Assembly (NCBI GenBank): GCA_945787625.1
Contig: CALZJL010000035.1
Span: 1 to 9,143 of the forward strand
Source of the DNA: an uncultured Prevotellaceae bacterium
GTDB lineage: Bacteria; Bacteroidota; Bacteroidia; Bacteroidales; Bacteroidaceae
DNA length: 9,143 nucleotides
Reading direction: 5' to 3'
The position numbers were made by a program, and so were the translations under genes. This document shows positions 1 to 6,814 of this stretch, in pieces (the stretch's first letter is position 1; every line of letters starts with the position of its first letter). Below the pieces are notes generated by a model that searched no databases, was not told the origin of the DNA, and worked only from the letters and a program-made list of their open reading frames with translations.

Positions 1-10
1 GCCAATGTTG

Positions 11-18
11 TATATTTG
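11..18 (+). promoter_or_regulatory. Possible Bacteroidota -7 promoter element
   Basis: The sequence TATATTTG matches the Bacteroidota -7 consensus TAnnTTTG exactly and is followed by CA. The partner TTTG element should lie about 20 bp upstream, outside the window, so only half of the promoter can be seen. If real, transcription would start near position 25 and run rightward into the terminator hairpin at 91-129. An 8-base match with two free positions can arise by chance, hence the low confidence. Confidence 0.3.
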
Positions 19-24
19 CACAGA

Positions 25-129
25 GATTCATTGGGGCTTGGCATTCGGTGGTGGTACATGAGCCGAGCACGAATTTTGAGGCAAAATATGGCTGTTTTGG
101 GGCTTAGATCCTAAAACAGCCTTCTTTTT
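25..129 (+). ncRNA. Candidate small structured RNA of about 105 nt
   Basis: This is the stretch between a possible -7 element and a strong intrinsic terminator. It can fold into an outer stem (25-29 with 71-75), an inner 7-bp stem with one G-T pair (36-42 with 62-68), a small hairpin (74-78 with 82-86, which competes with the outer stem), and the terminator hairpin. I compared it by eye with what I know of SRP RNA, 6S RNA, tmRNA, RNase P RNA and tRNAs and saw no match. Alternatives are the 3' end of a plus-strand gene lying to the left, since two plus frames are open to stops at 107 and 114, or the 5' end of a further minus-strand gene. The call is inferred from promoter-like and terminator signals, not from homology. 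Confidence 0.22.
91..129. terminator. Rho-independent terminator, probably bidirectional
   Basis: Positions 91-102 pair with 109-120 to give a 12-bp stem that includes two G-T pairs, with a 6-base loop. The outer eight pairs (GCTGTTTT with AAAACAGC) are perfect. On the plus strand the stem is followed by a T-rich tract (CTTCTTTTT), the classic intrinsic terminator layout. The last T residues overlap the stop codon of the minus-strand addB-like gene. Read on the minus strand, the same hairpin is followed by CATATTTT, a weaker U-tract, so it may also end the dnaX-queF-addA-addB transcript. Confidence 0.65.
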
Positions 130-2992
130 AATGACAGAGGTCTTTGTAGTCGCACCATTCGCATACTTTGGTATTGCTGGTTTTGCAGAACGGGAGACTG
201 GGGTCGAAGATTTGGCTTATCTTCTGGGTTAGGAGGTCTATGTACTCTTGCTCGAGGTCGGCGATGTCTTCGATTCTGGTCTCATTTGTTTTGTTTGCGG
301 CGAGGAGGAGGGTGGGGTCGTAGTCTGTGTGGTTGGCTTGATTGACGTATAGGAGTACTGGCTTGACTCGGCCTTGGTAGTGTCTGGTGTGTCGTGCGCA
401 GACGGCGTAGAGGAATGCTTGGAGGTAGTATCCGCTGTGTTCTTTGTCGGCAAAGAGGTCTTGGAGGGTGCTTGGTTTGTCGTGGCGTGCGCCAGTCTTG
501 TAGTCGAGGACGCGGAGGTATTCTTCGCCTTGGGGGTCTCTGACTTTGTCCATTCTGTCTACGATGCCTCCTACTCTGAGGTGGAGTGGGGGGGTGTCGT
601 TGTTTTGTATGGTGAGGGGTATGGATATCATTTCTTCCATCGCGTCGATGATGATGGGGGCTGTCTGTATGTCGTGTCTGATGGTGTTGCGTAGGTATTG
701 TTCGATGACGTTGCGCATGATGATGGTTTCGCCGCGGAAGTCGGTGATGCCTGCTACTTGACGGAATTGGGTGGCGATGATTTCTGACAGGCGTGTGTTG
801 CCTGGGGCGATGTAGGGGCTGAGGTCGGCTGTGGTGAGAATGTTTGGGTTTGTGTGGGTGGTGGTGGTGCTTCGGTGGTGGCTGATGATTTCTTTGTAGA
901 TGTGTTCGATGCTGGCGTGGAAGATGCTGCCTAATTCTCGGGCTCCGATGGTGTCTTGTTCTTCTTTGATGCGGAGCTTGCAGATGTTGCTGTAGTAGAA
1001 CTGCATGGGGCAGGTGATGTAGCGGTTGATGCTGCTGGGGGTGAGGACGCTGGCTTGTGTGTTGGTGGCGGTGTCGTACATCTGGTGGAGGGCTTGTATG
1101 ATGGACGGGGTCTTGTCGATGTAGTCTGGGGTGGGGGTGGTGGTGATGTGTTGGCTGGCTGTGAGGCGTATGGTGCGGAGGGGTATGGTGCTTTCGGCTT
1201 GGAGCTGGCGGAGGAAGCGGCTTATCTCATTTTTCTGTATGCCGGTGGAGTTTTCGTTGTAGAGGAAGGTGATGTGTTCTGCGCGCTGGAGGAGGCGGTA
1301 GAAGTAGTAGGCGTAGACGGCTATGCGATGGCGTGTGGTGGTGAGGTGGAAGCCTGTGCGTAGGGTGTTGGGGATTAGGGTGGTGTCGGACTGGAGCTTG
1401 GGGAAGTGGCCTTCGCCGACGTTGAGCATGAGGATGTTGGTGAAGTCGAGGAGACGGGTCTCGAGAACGCCCATGACTTGGAGTCCGCTGGCTGGCTCTC
1501 CGCTGAAGGGTATGGTGCGGGTGGTGAGGACGTGGCGGAGGAGACGGCGCATGGTGGCGGGGAGGAGCTTGATGGGGTGGGGGGTGGATGTGGTGATGTC
1601 GTGGAGGTAGTTGAGGGTCTTGTGGGTGGTGTAGATGCTTTCGGTCATGAGTATGTCGTAGGGACCTGGGGTGGCTTCGCTTTCTTGGCTCAGGACGGTG
1701 GCGGTGGCTATCTTGATGACGATGTGGTCGAGGTAGCTTATGAGGGTGTCGATGTGTTGGTCGGGGAGGGGGTGTTGCCAGTCTTGCTGGTCGAGGTAGG
1801 GGGCGTAGGGGTGATTGTTTATGGTCTGGAGGTAGGGACGGCGAAAGCGTTGTCGCTTGGGGTCCCAGCCTTCGGTCTGGAGGGTGGTGAGGGCGATGAT
1901 GAGGCTATAGATGGGGGTGGCTTTGAGGGGGAAGCCCATGGTGATGTTGAGGTCGTGTGGGGCGTTGGAGCCTTGGTCGGGTATGGAGTGGAGGACGGTT
2001 TCGAGTTGGTCTTCGTCGCATAGGAGTATGGCTGTCTGGCGTTCTTGGGTGGTGAGGTGGGTGGTGAGCCATTGGGGTATGTAGCGGGTGCCGATGGTGT
2101 CGGTGCTGGTGCTGACGTAGGTGAGGTGCTGTTTGTGGCGTATGTTGTCGTAGAGTTGGGATTGGTCGTAGCCGTTGGCGCTTGTGAGTTGGTTGGGGAA
2201 GTGTTTGAGGTTTTGGCGTATGAATTCGCCTGCTTCGGAGTTGGGGTCGTCGAGGTAGTAGTGGTCGTAGTCCCAGTAGAACTTGGCTTGATGGCGGCGG
2301 TGTAGGTATTGCATGAGGGCTTTGTCGGTCTCGCTGAGCATGTTGAAGCCTACGAAGTTGTATTCTCGGTCTTGGGGTATGCTGGCGAGGAGGGTGTGGT
2401 CTTCGATGACAGCGCGTTGCATGGCTCCTTCGTAGGGGTATGTGTGGGGGGGCATGGATGTCTTGAGGCCATCGTAGAGGGCTGGCATGATGCTCCAGAG
2501 TTGTATGAAGCGTTGTTGTATGTGGGTCTTGTAGTTGGTGGTGAAGTTGCTGAAGAATTGTTTTAGGGCTTCCAACTGGGTGGGTTCGAGGTAGTCGAGG
2601 GTCTCCATGTGGGCGAGGTCTTTGGCATTGCTGAAGAGGCTCTTGGCGTCGACGAGGTGTTTGTCGATGTCGTCGAAGTCGCTGAGGAGTATCTCGCCCC
2701 AACCCCAGAACTGGTCTATGCTTTCGGCTTGTGGACCTGTCTGCTGGCTGTAGAGGTCGTAGAGGGTGGCGATGGCTGGTATGGGGTCGCTGACGCTGGA
2801 GCCTGAGAGCTGGGCGAAGAGGTCGCTGGAGGTGATGTAGTGGGGCTCCCATGTGGGTTGCTTGGCAAGGCTGAGGAGGGCTTCGTTGAGGAAGAGTCGG
2901 GCGCGCTTGTTGGGGAGTATGATGGTGACTTGGCTGAGGTCTCCGTGGTGACGTTGGAGAAGGTCTTGGGCTACGTATTGGAGGAAGGACAT
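128..2992 (-). CDS. addB: AddB-like PD-(D/E)XK nuclease subunit of an AddAB (RecBCD-type) complex
   Basis: 954 residues; the second subunit of a double-strand-break end-resection machine that would act with the AddA-like protein encoded just upstream to start homologous recombination. Residues 1-640 resemble the inactivated helicase half of AddB, with the conserved stretch around 502-531 (LETRLLDF, then NVGEGHFP). I see no GxxGK[ST] Walker A motif. The C-terminal nuclease domain has H692, D812, and D830-Y-K832. It also has the iron-sulphur staple of AddB: C661 before the nuclease core, then C944-x2-C947-x5-C953 at the extreme C-terminus, the same spacing as in the Bacillus protein. It is shorter than Bacillus AddB (about 1,166). 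The start is the first ATG, preceded by ACAAAAAA, an A-rich Bacteroidota leader, directly after an octamer repeat. It is the last gene of the operon, and its stop overlaps a terminator T-tract. Family sure; the orthologue name is fairly sure. Confidence 0.9.
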   Translation of the reverse strand: MSFLQYVAQDLLQRHHGDLSQVTIILPNKRARLFLNEALLSLAKQPTWEPHYITSSDLFAQLSGSSVSDPIPAIATLYDLYSQQTGPQAESIDQFWGWGEILLSDFDDIDKHLVDAKSLFSNAKDLAHMETLDYLEPTQLEALKQFFSNFTTNYKTHIQQRFIQLWSIMPALYDGLKTSMPPHTYPYEGAMQRAVIEDHTLLASIPQDREYNFVGFNMLSETDKALMQYLHRRHQAKFYWDYDHYYLDDPNSEAGEFIRQNLKHFPNQLTSANGYDQSQLYDNIRHKQHLTYVSTSTDTIGTRYIPQWLTTHLTTQERQTAILLCDEDQLETVLHSIPDQGSNAPHDLNITMGFPLKATPIYSLIIALTTLQTEGWDPKRQRFRRPYLQTINNHPYAPYLDQQDWQHPLPDQHIDTLISYLDHIVIKIATATVLSQESEATPGPYDILMTESIYTTHKTLNYLHDITTSTPHPIKLLPATMRRLLRHVLTTRTIPFSGEPASGLQVMGVLETRLLDFTNILMLNVGEGHFPKLQSDTTLIPNTLRTGFHLTTTRHRIAVYAYYFYRLLQRAEHITFLYNENSTGIQKNEISRFLRQLQAESTIPLRTIRLTASQHITTTPTPDYIDKTPSIIQALHQMYDTATNTQASVLTPSSINRYITCPMQFYYSNICKLRIKEEQDTIGARELGSIFHASIEHIYKEIISHHRSTTTTHTNPNILTTADLSPYIAPGNTRLSEIIATQFRQVAGITDFRGETIIMRNVIEQYLRNTIRHDIQTAPIIIDAMEEMISIPLTIQNNDTPPLHLRVGGIVDRMDKVRDPQGEEYLRVLDYKTGARHDKPSTLQDLFADKEHSGYYLQAFLYAVCARHTRHYQGRVKPVLLYVNQANHTDYDPTLLLAANKTNETRIEDIADLEQEYIDLLTQKISQIFDPSLPFCKTSNTKVCEWCDYKDLCH

Positions 2993-3000
2993 TTTTTTGT

Positions 3001-3048
3001 GAGGTTATGAGGTTATAAGGTTGTGAGGTTGTGAGGTTGTGAGGTCGC
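3001..3048. repeat. Six tandem copies of an 8-bp unit (GAGGTTRT) between addA and addB
   Basis: Reading the plus strand, the copies are GAGGTTAT twice, AAGGTTGT once, GAGGTTGT twice and a diverged GAGGTCGC. In the mRNA sense the unit reads roughly ACAACCTC. The array fills most of the 84-bp gap between the AddA-like stop codon and the AddB-like start codon and ends 8 bp before that start. I see no promoter (TAnnTTTG) or terminator hairpin in the gap. The array is noncoding, so changes in copy number would alter spacing or mRNA structure rather than reading frame. Confidence 0.85.
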
Positions 3049-3076
3049 TTCGCTTGTTAGGTTTTTATGTTTTTCT

Positions 3077-6000
3077 TTAGGGTTTTACTTCGATGACTTG
3101 GTGTTTGTCTACGTACCAGAGGTAGCCTCTGATTGGTTTGTCGGGGGTTATCTTTTGGAGTATGTGCATGTAGTGTCTGACTTGGTTGTGGTGTTGCTGG
3201 TGTTCGGCTCCGAATTTGTAGTCGATGACGGTGGTTTGGTGGTTGTGGGTGATGACGCGGTCGGGGCGTTGTGTGCGCTTGCTTGGGTTGTGTGTGGTGG
3301 GGTCGAGGAGTCCGCATTCGTTGTAGGGCGTGGCGTCGGGGGTGAACCAGTTTGATATTAGGGGGTTGGTGTGTATCTGCTGGAGTTGTTGGTTGAGTTC
3401 GTCGGCTTGCTCGGGGGTGATGTGTCTGTCGGTTAGGGCGCGGCTTATGACTGTTGGTATGTCTTGGGCGGTGTGTATGGCGGAGAGTATGCGGTGGTAG
3501 ATGGTGCCTCGCTGACGGGTGGTGAGGGATTGTAGCATCTCGCGTGACTCGTTGCTTTGGCGGAAGTTGAAGTGGGCGGCGTAGGTCTGCATGGTGACGG
3601 GGTGGTCTTCGTAGTCGGGCTGCATGCGGTTGTCGCTGTGCTTGGTGGCTTTGTGGGTGGTGACGGGTTGTCCGTAGCTGACTTGGTAGATGCCGTCGGT
3701 ATCGAACTGGGCGGTGGGGTTGATGGTGGCGTTGATGAGGTCGCCGATGTGGCTATTGGTGCTGATGTCTTTTGCTTTGGTCTGGGTCCAGATGTACATG
3801 TTGCTGGAGGCTCGGGTGAAGGCTACGTAGAGGCTGTTGAGTTCGTCGATGCGGTTTTGGTGGTGTTCGGTGGTGTATCGTTGGCTGAAGTGGCTTTCTT
3901 CCATGGTACTGGTGCGGTTGATGGGCATGGCGCCAAGGGTGCCGAACTGGTCTTGGTTGTTCTCGGGGTGACACCAGAGTAGTTCGTTGTGGTGGTCTTT
4001 TTCGATGTCCCACTGGCAGTAGGGGAGGAGGACGGTGTGGAACTCGAGGCCTTTGGATTTGTGTATGGTGAGGATGCGGATGCCTTGGTTGGTGCCGCTG
4101 GGGATGGGGAGGGTGTGGTATGTGTCGTCCCAACGGGTGAGGAAGGTGTGTATGTCGTTGGGGTTGTCGCGGAGGTGGGTGCGGAGGGTGTCGAGGAATG
4201 CGAAGTGGTAGGCTTCTTGTCCGCTGAGTTTGTCGAGGTGTAGGAGGGCGTAGAGTTCTTCGACGAGTTCGTAGAGGGGCATCTGACTGAGTTCGTGCCA
4301 TCGGGAGTGTAGGGCTGGGGGCATGAGCTGCTCTGTGGGGCTGCGCATGATAGTGTCGATGTCGGGTGGAGTGGGCTGGAGGTGGGTGTGGTAGAGGTGG
4401 AGGAATTGGCGTATGGGTATGGGGTTGAGTTGCTCGTCGGTGACGAACATGCGGAGGGTGGTGATGATGAGGTTGACGAGGGGGGAACTGTCGAGGAGGT
4501 AGGCTTCGTCGCTGGTGATGCTGATGTTGGTTGGGGCGTGGTGTCGGAAGTAGTCGAGTATCGGGTGGATGTATTTGTTTTTCCTGACGAGGATTGCCAT
4601 CTGTTCTAATGGGAGGCCTTGGGCGTGGAGTGTCTCTATCTGATGGAGCATGTCGCTGAGCATCCATTCGTCTATGTAGTCGGTTGTGTGGTCGGGGTAT
4701 TGCTTTTTGTCGTTGTTGATGATCTTGAGGCTTACGTGGCCGTGGGGGGTGGCGGTGTGGTTGGGGTGGTGTTGGGTGACGTCGGTGTATAGGTTGGTGA
4801 TTTTGATGGGGGCTTGGGGGGCGAGGGTGTCGAGGATGTTGGCTGCGGCAGGGAAGAATTGGTTGTTGAAGTTGATTATTTCTTGCTGGCTGCGGTAGTT
4901 GGTGTCGAGGGTGTGGGTGGTGGGGTGCCAGATGTGCATCTCGTGGTCGAGGTTGTGGAGTAGCTGCCAGTCGCCGCCGCGCCAGCGGTAGATGCTTTGC
5001 TTGATGTCGCCTACGATGAGGACGCGGCCTCCCATGCTGAGGTTTTCGAAGAGGAGGACGCGGAAGTTGTTCCACTGGAGCTTGCTGGTGTCTTGGAATT
5101 CGTCGATCATGACGTTGTTGATGATGGTGCCTGTCTTTTCGAAGACGAAGGGGCTGTCTTGTCCGTCGACTAGCTTGGAGAGGAGGGTGGGGGTCTGGCT
5201 TAGGTTGAAGCGTTCGTTTTCTTCGTTGATGGCGTGGACTTCGCTGTCGATGCGACCGAGTAGCTGGAGGGGGCGTATGTATTTGAGTATCATGCGGGCG
5301 GTGGTGGCGTCGCGCTTTAGATGGGTGAGATCGTCGAGGTAGTGGCGGATCTGGCCGGAGAGGGTGCGTGCCTTGGCGCAGATGGTGGGGTCTTGCTGGT
5401 ATTTCTTGTTGAGTGCGCTTGGACCGTCTTGGAGGAAGCTTTTGAAGGTGCTTGCATAGTTTATTTCTCTTGTGTCAAGGATTTTGAGAAGGGTGCTTTC
5501 GACGCAGTTGCGACTGAAGCAGTTGAGTATTCCGCTGTCGCGGCTGGATTGTATGAGGGGGGGGAGGGTGTCTTCGATGTGTTGGGTGAGGGATTGGCTG
5601 GTCTGGTACATCTGCTTGCGGAACTTGCTGATGAGGGCTTTGTCGGAGAGGCGTTTGCGGTCTTCGGTGCTGCGCTGCATGTAGTCGGGACTGAATATCT
5701 GGCTGGCGAAGTTCTTGAGACTGGTGGTGATGTCCCATTTGCCTTCTTGGTCGAGTTGCTCGCTGACATAGTCGAGTATGTTTTTCTGTAGTTCGGTGTC
5801 TTCTTCGAGTATGTCGATGAGTCTGTCGACGGCTGCATTTGCTACTTGGGTGTCGTTGAGGTCTACTTGGAGGTTGGCACTGAGGCCTAATTCGCGGGCT
5901 AACGAGCGGAGTATGCTTTGGAAGAAACTGTCGATGGTCTCGACGCGGAAGTGGCTGTAGTCGTGGAGTATGTTGCGTAGGGCGTTGCTGGCTTTTTCGC

Positions 6001-6292
6001 GTAGCTGGTCTGGGCTGATGGGGGTGCCGCGCTCTTGGAGCTTGGCGAGTATGGCTGTTGCGTAGGGGGTGCTGCTGTCTTTGGATTGTGAGATGCCGTA
6101 GAGGTGCTGGAGTATGCGGTCTTTCATCTCGGCGGTGGCTTTGTTGGTAAAGGTGACGGCGAGGGTGTGGGCGTATTCATCGGGGCGTGAATCGGGGCTC
6201 ACCAGGAGGGTAATGTATTCGACGGTGAGGGTGAAGGTCTTGCCGCTGCCGGCTGAAGCTCGGTAGATGGTGAGTGTCTTGCGGTTGTCCAT
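3077..6292 (-). CDS. addA: AddA-like UvrD-family helicase with C-terminal PD-(D/E)XK nuclease
   Basis: 1,071 residues; an ATP-dependent 3'-5' DNA helicase and nuclease that, with the AddB-like partner, would unwind and cut double-strand ends to load RecA. All superfamily 1A motifs are visible: Walker A AGSGKT (K18), Ia VTFTNKATAEM (46-56), II DEFQD (397-401), III GDIKQSIYRWRGGD (428-441), IV NYRS (465-468), V ILTIHKSKGLEF (740-751) and VI LYVAFTRAS (821-829). The C-terminal nuclease shows H933, D1011 and D1024-Y-K1026, so both activities look intact. It is somewhat shorter than Bacillus AddA (about 1,230). The start is the ATG placed seven residues before the core beta strand leading to Walker A, 37 bp after the queF stop. 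The order addA then addB is the reverse of the Bacillus operon. A RecB-type name is possible, but there is no RecC/RecD-like partner here and the adjacent AddB with its Fe-S staple favours AddAB. Confidence 0.93.
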   Translation of the reverse strand: MDNRKTLTIYRASAGSGKTFTLTVEYITLLVSPDSRPDEYAHTLAVTFTNKATAEMKDRILQHLYGISQSKDSSTPYATAILAKLQERGTPISPDQLREKASNALRNILHDYSHFRVETIDSFFQSILRSLARELGLSANLQVDLNDTQVANAAVDRLIDILEEDTELQKNILDYVSEQLDQEGKWDITTSLKNFASQIFSPDYMQRSTEDRKRLSDKALISKFRKQMYQTSQSLTQHIEDTLPPLIQSSRDSGILNCFSRNCVESTLLKILDTREINYASTFKSFLQDGPSALNKKYQQDPTICAKARTLSGQIRHYLDDLTHLKRDATTARMILKYIRPLQLLGRIDSEVHAINEENERFNLSQTPTLLSKLVDGQDSPFVFEKTGTIINNVMIDEFQDTSKLQWNNFRVLLFENLSMGGRVLIVGDIKQSIYRWRGGDWQLLHNLDHEMHIWHPTTHTLDTNYRSQQEIINFNNQFFPAAANILDTLAPQAPIKITNLYTDVTQHHPNHTATPHGHVSLKIINNDKKQYPDHTTDYIDEWMLSDMLHQIETLHAQGLPLEQMAILVRKNKYIHPILDYFRHHAPTNISITSDEAYLLDSSPLVNLIITTLRMFVTDEQLNPIPIRQFLHLYHTHLQPTPPDIDTIMRSPTEQLMPPALHSRWHELSQMPLYELVEELYALLHLDKLSGQEAYHFAFLDTLRTHLRDNPNDIHTFLTRWDDTYHTLPIPSGTNQGIRILTIHKSKGLEFHTVLLPYCQWDIEKDHHNELLWCHPENNQDQFGTLGAMPINRTSTMEESHFSQRYTTEHHQNRIDELNSLYVAFTRASSNMYIWTQTKAKDISTNSHIGDLINATINPTAQFDTDGIYQVSYGQPVTTHKATKHSDNRMQPDYEDHPVTMQTYAAHFNFRQSNESREMLQSLTTRQRGTIYHRILSAIHTAQDIPTVISRALTDRHITPEQADELNQQLQQIHTNPLISNWFTPDATPYNECGLLDPTTHNPSKRTQRPDRVITHNHQTTVIDYKFGAEHQQHHNQVRHYMHILQKITPDKPIRGYLWYVDKHQVIEVKP

Positions 6293-6310
6293 GGGTGTAT
6301 TGGGGTGGCG

Positions 6311-6339
6311 GAGTTGGTTCTGAGTTGGCTTAGAGTTGG
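6311..6339. repeat. Three GAGTTGG heptamers at exact 11-bp spacing
   Basis: GAGTTGG starts at 6311, 6322 and 6333. The three copies straddle the queF stop codon (6330-6332) and enter the 37-bp gap before addA. The intervening 4-mers differ. It may be a small slippage product or a chance result of the G/T-rich composition. No function is implied. Confidence 0.5.
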
Positions 6340-6794
6340 TGGTGGAGCATGCGGTATTCGGCCATCTTTTCGTATTTTGTATTGGGGCGTCCGTAGTTGG
6401 CGTAGGGCCAGATGCTGATGCCGCCGCGGGGGGTGAAGATGCCTGTGACTTCGATGTATTTGGGATCCATGAGGCGGATGAGGTCTTTCATGATTTTGTT
6501 GACGCAGTCTTCGTGGAAGTCTCCGTGGTTGCGGTAGGAGAAGAGGTAGAGTTTGAGACTTTTGCTTTCGACCATGCGTTGGTCGGGAATGTAGGAGATG
6601 CGTATCTCGGCAAAGTCGGGTTGTCCGGTGATGGGACATAGGCTGGTGAACTCGGGGCAGTTGAAGCGTACCCAGTAGTCGTTGTCTGGGTGTTTGTTTT
6701 CGAAGGTTTCGAGTACTTCGGGGGCGTAGTTTTGACGGTATTCAGTCTTCTTGCCGAGGGCTTGGAGTCCTTCTGTTTCGCGTGTTGTTGACAT
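6330..6794 (-). CDS. queF: QueF, NADPH-dependent 7-cyano-7-deazaguanine (preQ0) reductase
   Basis: 154 residues, the short (YkvM-type) form of preQ1 synthase, EC 1.7.1.13. It reduces the nitrile of preQ0 to the aminomethyl group of preQ1 using two NADPH, a cytosolic step in making queuosine for the wobble base of tRNAs with GUN anticodons. The catalytic nucleophile is C53 in LCPITGQPD and the proton donor is D60. H94 and E95 in FHE bind substrate. These correspond to C55, D62, H96 and E97 of the Bacillus enzyme. The family motif ESKSLKLY (76-83), involved in NADPH binding, is present. The frame is open well upstream into dnaX. The start was set at the ATG giving a full-length QueF N-terminus, 20 bp after the dnaX stop and after an A/C-rich leader (GAAACAACAACA). 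It is probably co-transcribed with dnaX and addA. No other queuosine gene and no preQ1 riboswitch is visible. Confidence 0.96.
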   Translation of the reverse strand: MSTTRETEGLQALGKKTEYRQNYAPEVLETFENKHPDNDYWVRFNCPEFTSLCPITGQPDFAEIRISYIPDQRMVESKSLKLYLFSYRNHGDFHEDCVNKIMKDLIRLMDPKYIEVTGIFTPRGGISIWPYANYGRPNTKYEKMAEYRMLHHQL

Positions 6795-6814
6795 TGTTGT
6801 TGTTTCGGGGGTTA

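Noticed and set aside
1..114. C-terminal end of a plus-strand gene (frames open to stops at 107 and 114), or the start of a minus-strand gene from the ATG at 59
   Set aside because: Short open stretches in several frames are likely by chance here. The plus-strand stops would fall inside the terminator stem, and no family signature can be seen. It remains possible and needs the flanking sequence.
3001..3076. Internal promoter or terminator between addA and addB
   Set aside because: No TAnnTTTG in the minus sense and no stable hairpin with a T-tract is present; only the octamer array and A/T-rich sequence.
1905..5075. Long alternative minus-strand frames (1905-2852 and 3753-5075)
   Set aside because: They are Arg/Pro/His-rich shadows in a shifted frame of the addB-like and addA-like genes, whose true frames show all helicase and nuclease motifs without interruption.
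374..5791. Many long plus-strand open frames opposite the addB-like and addA-like genes (for example 1406-2023, 205 codons, and 5321-5791, 156 codons)
   Set aside because: Their products are monotonous Val/Gly/Glu/Asp or Arg/Met/Ser sequences, as expected from the antisense of C/A-rich coding sequence with few plus-strand stops. The minus-strand frames carry complete family motifs.
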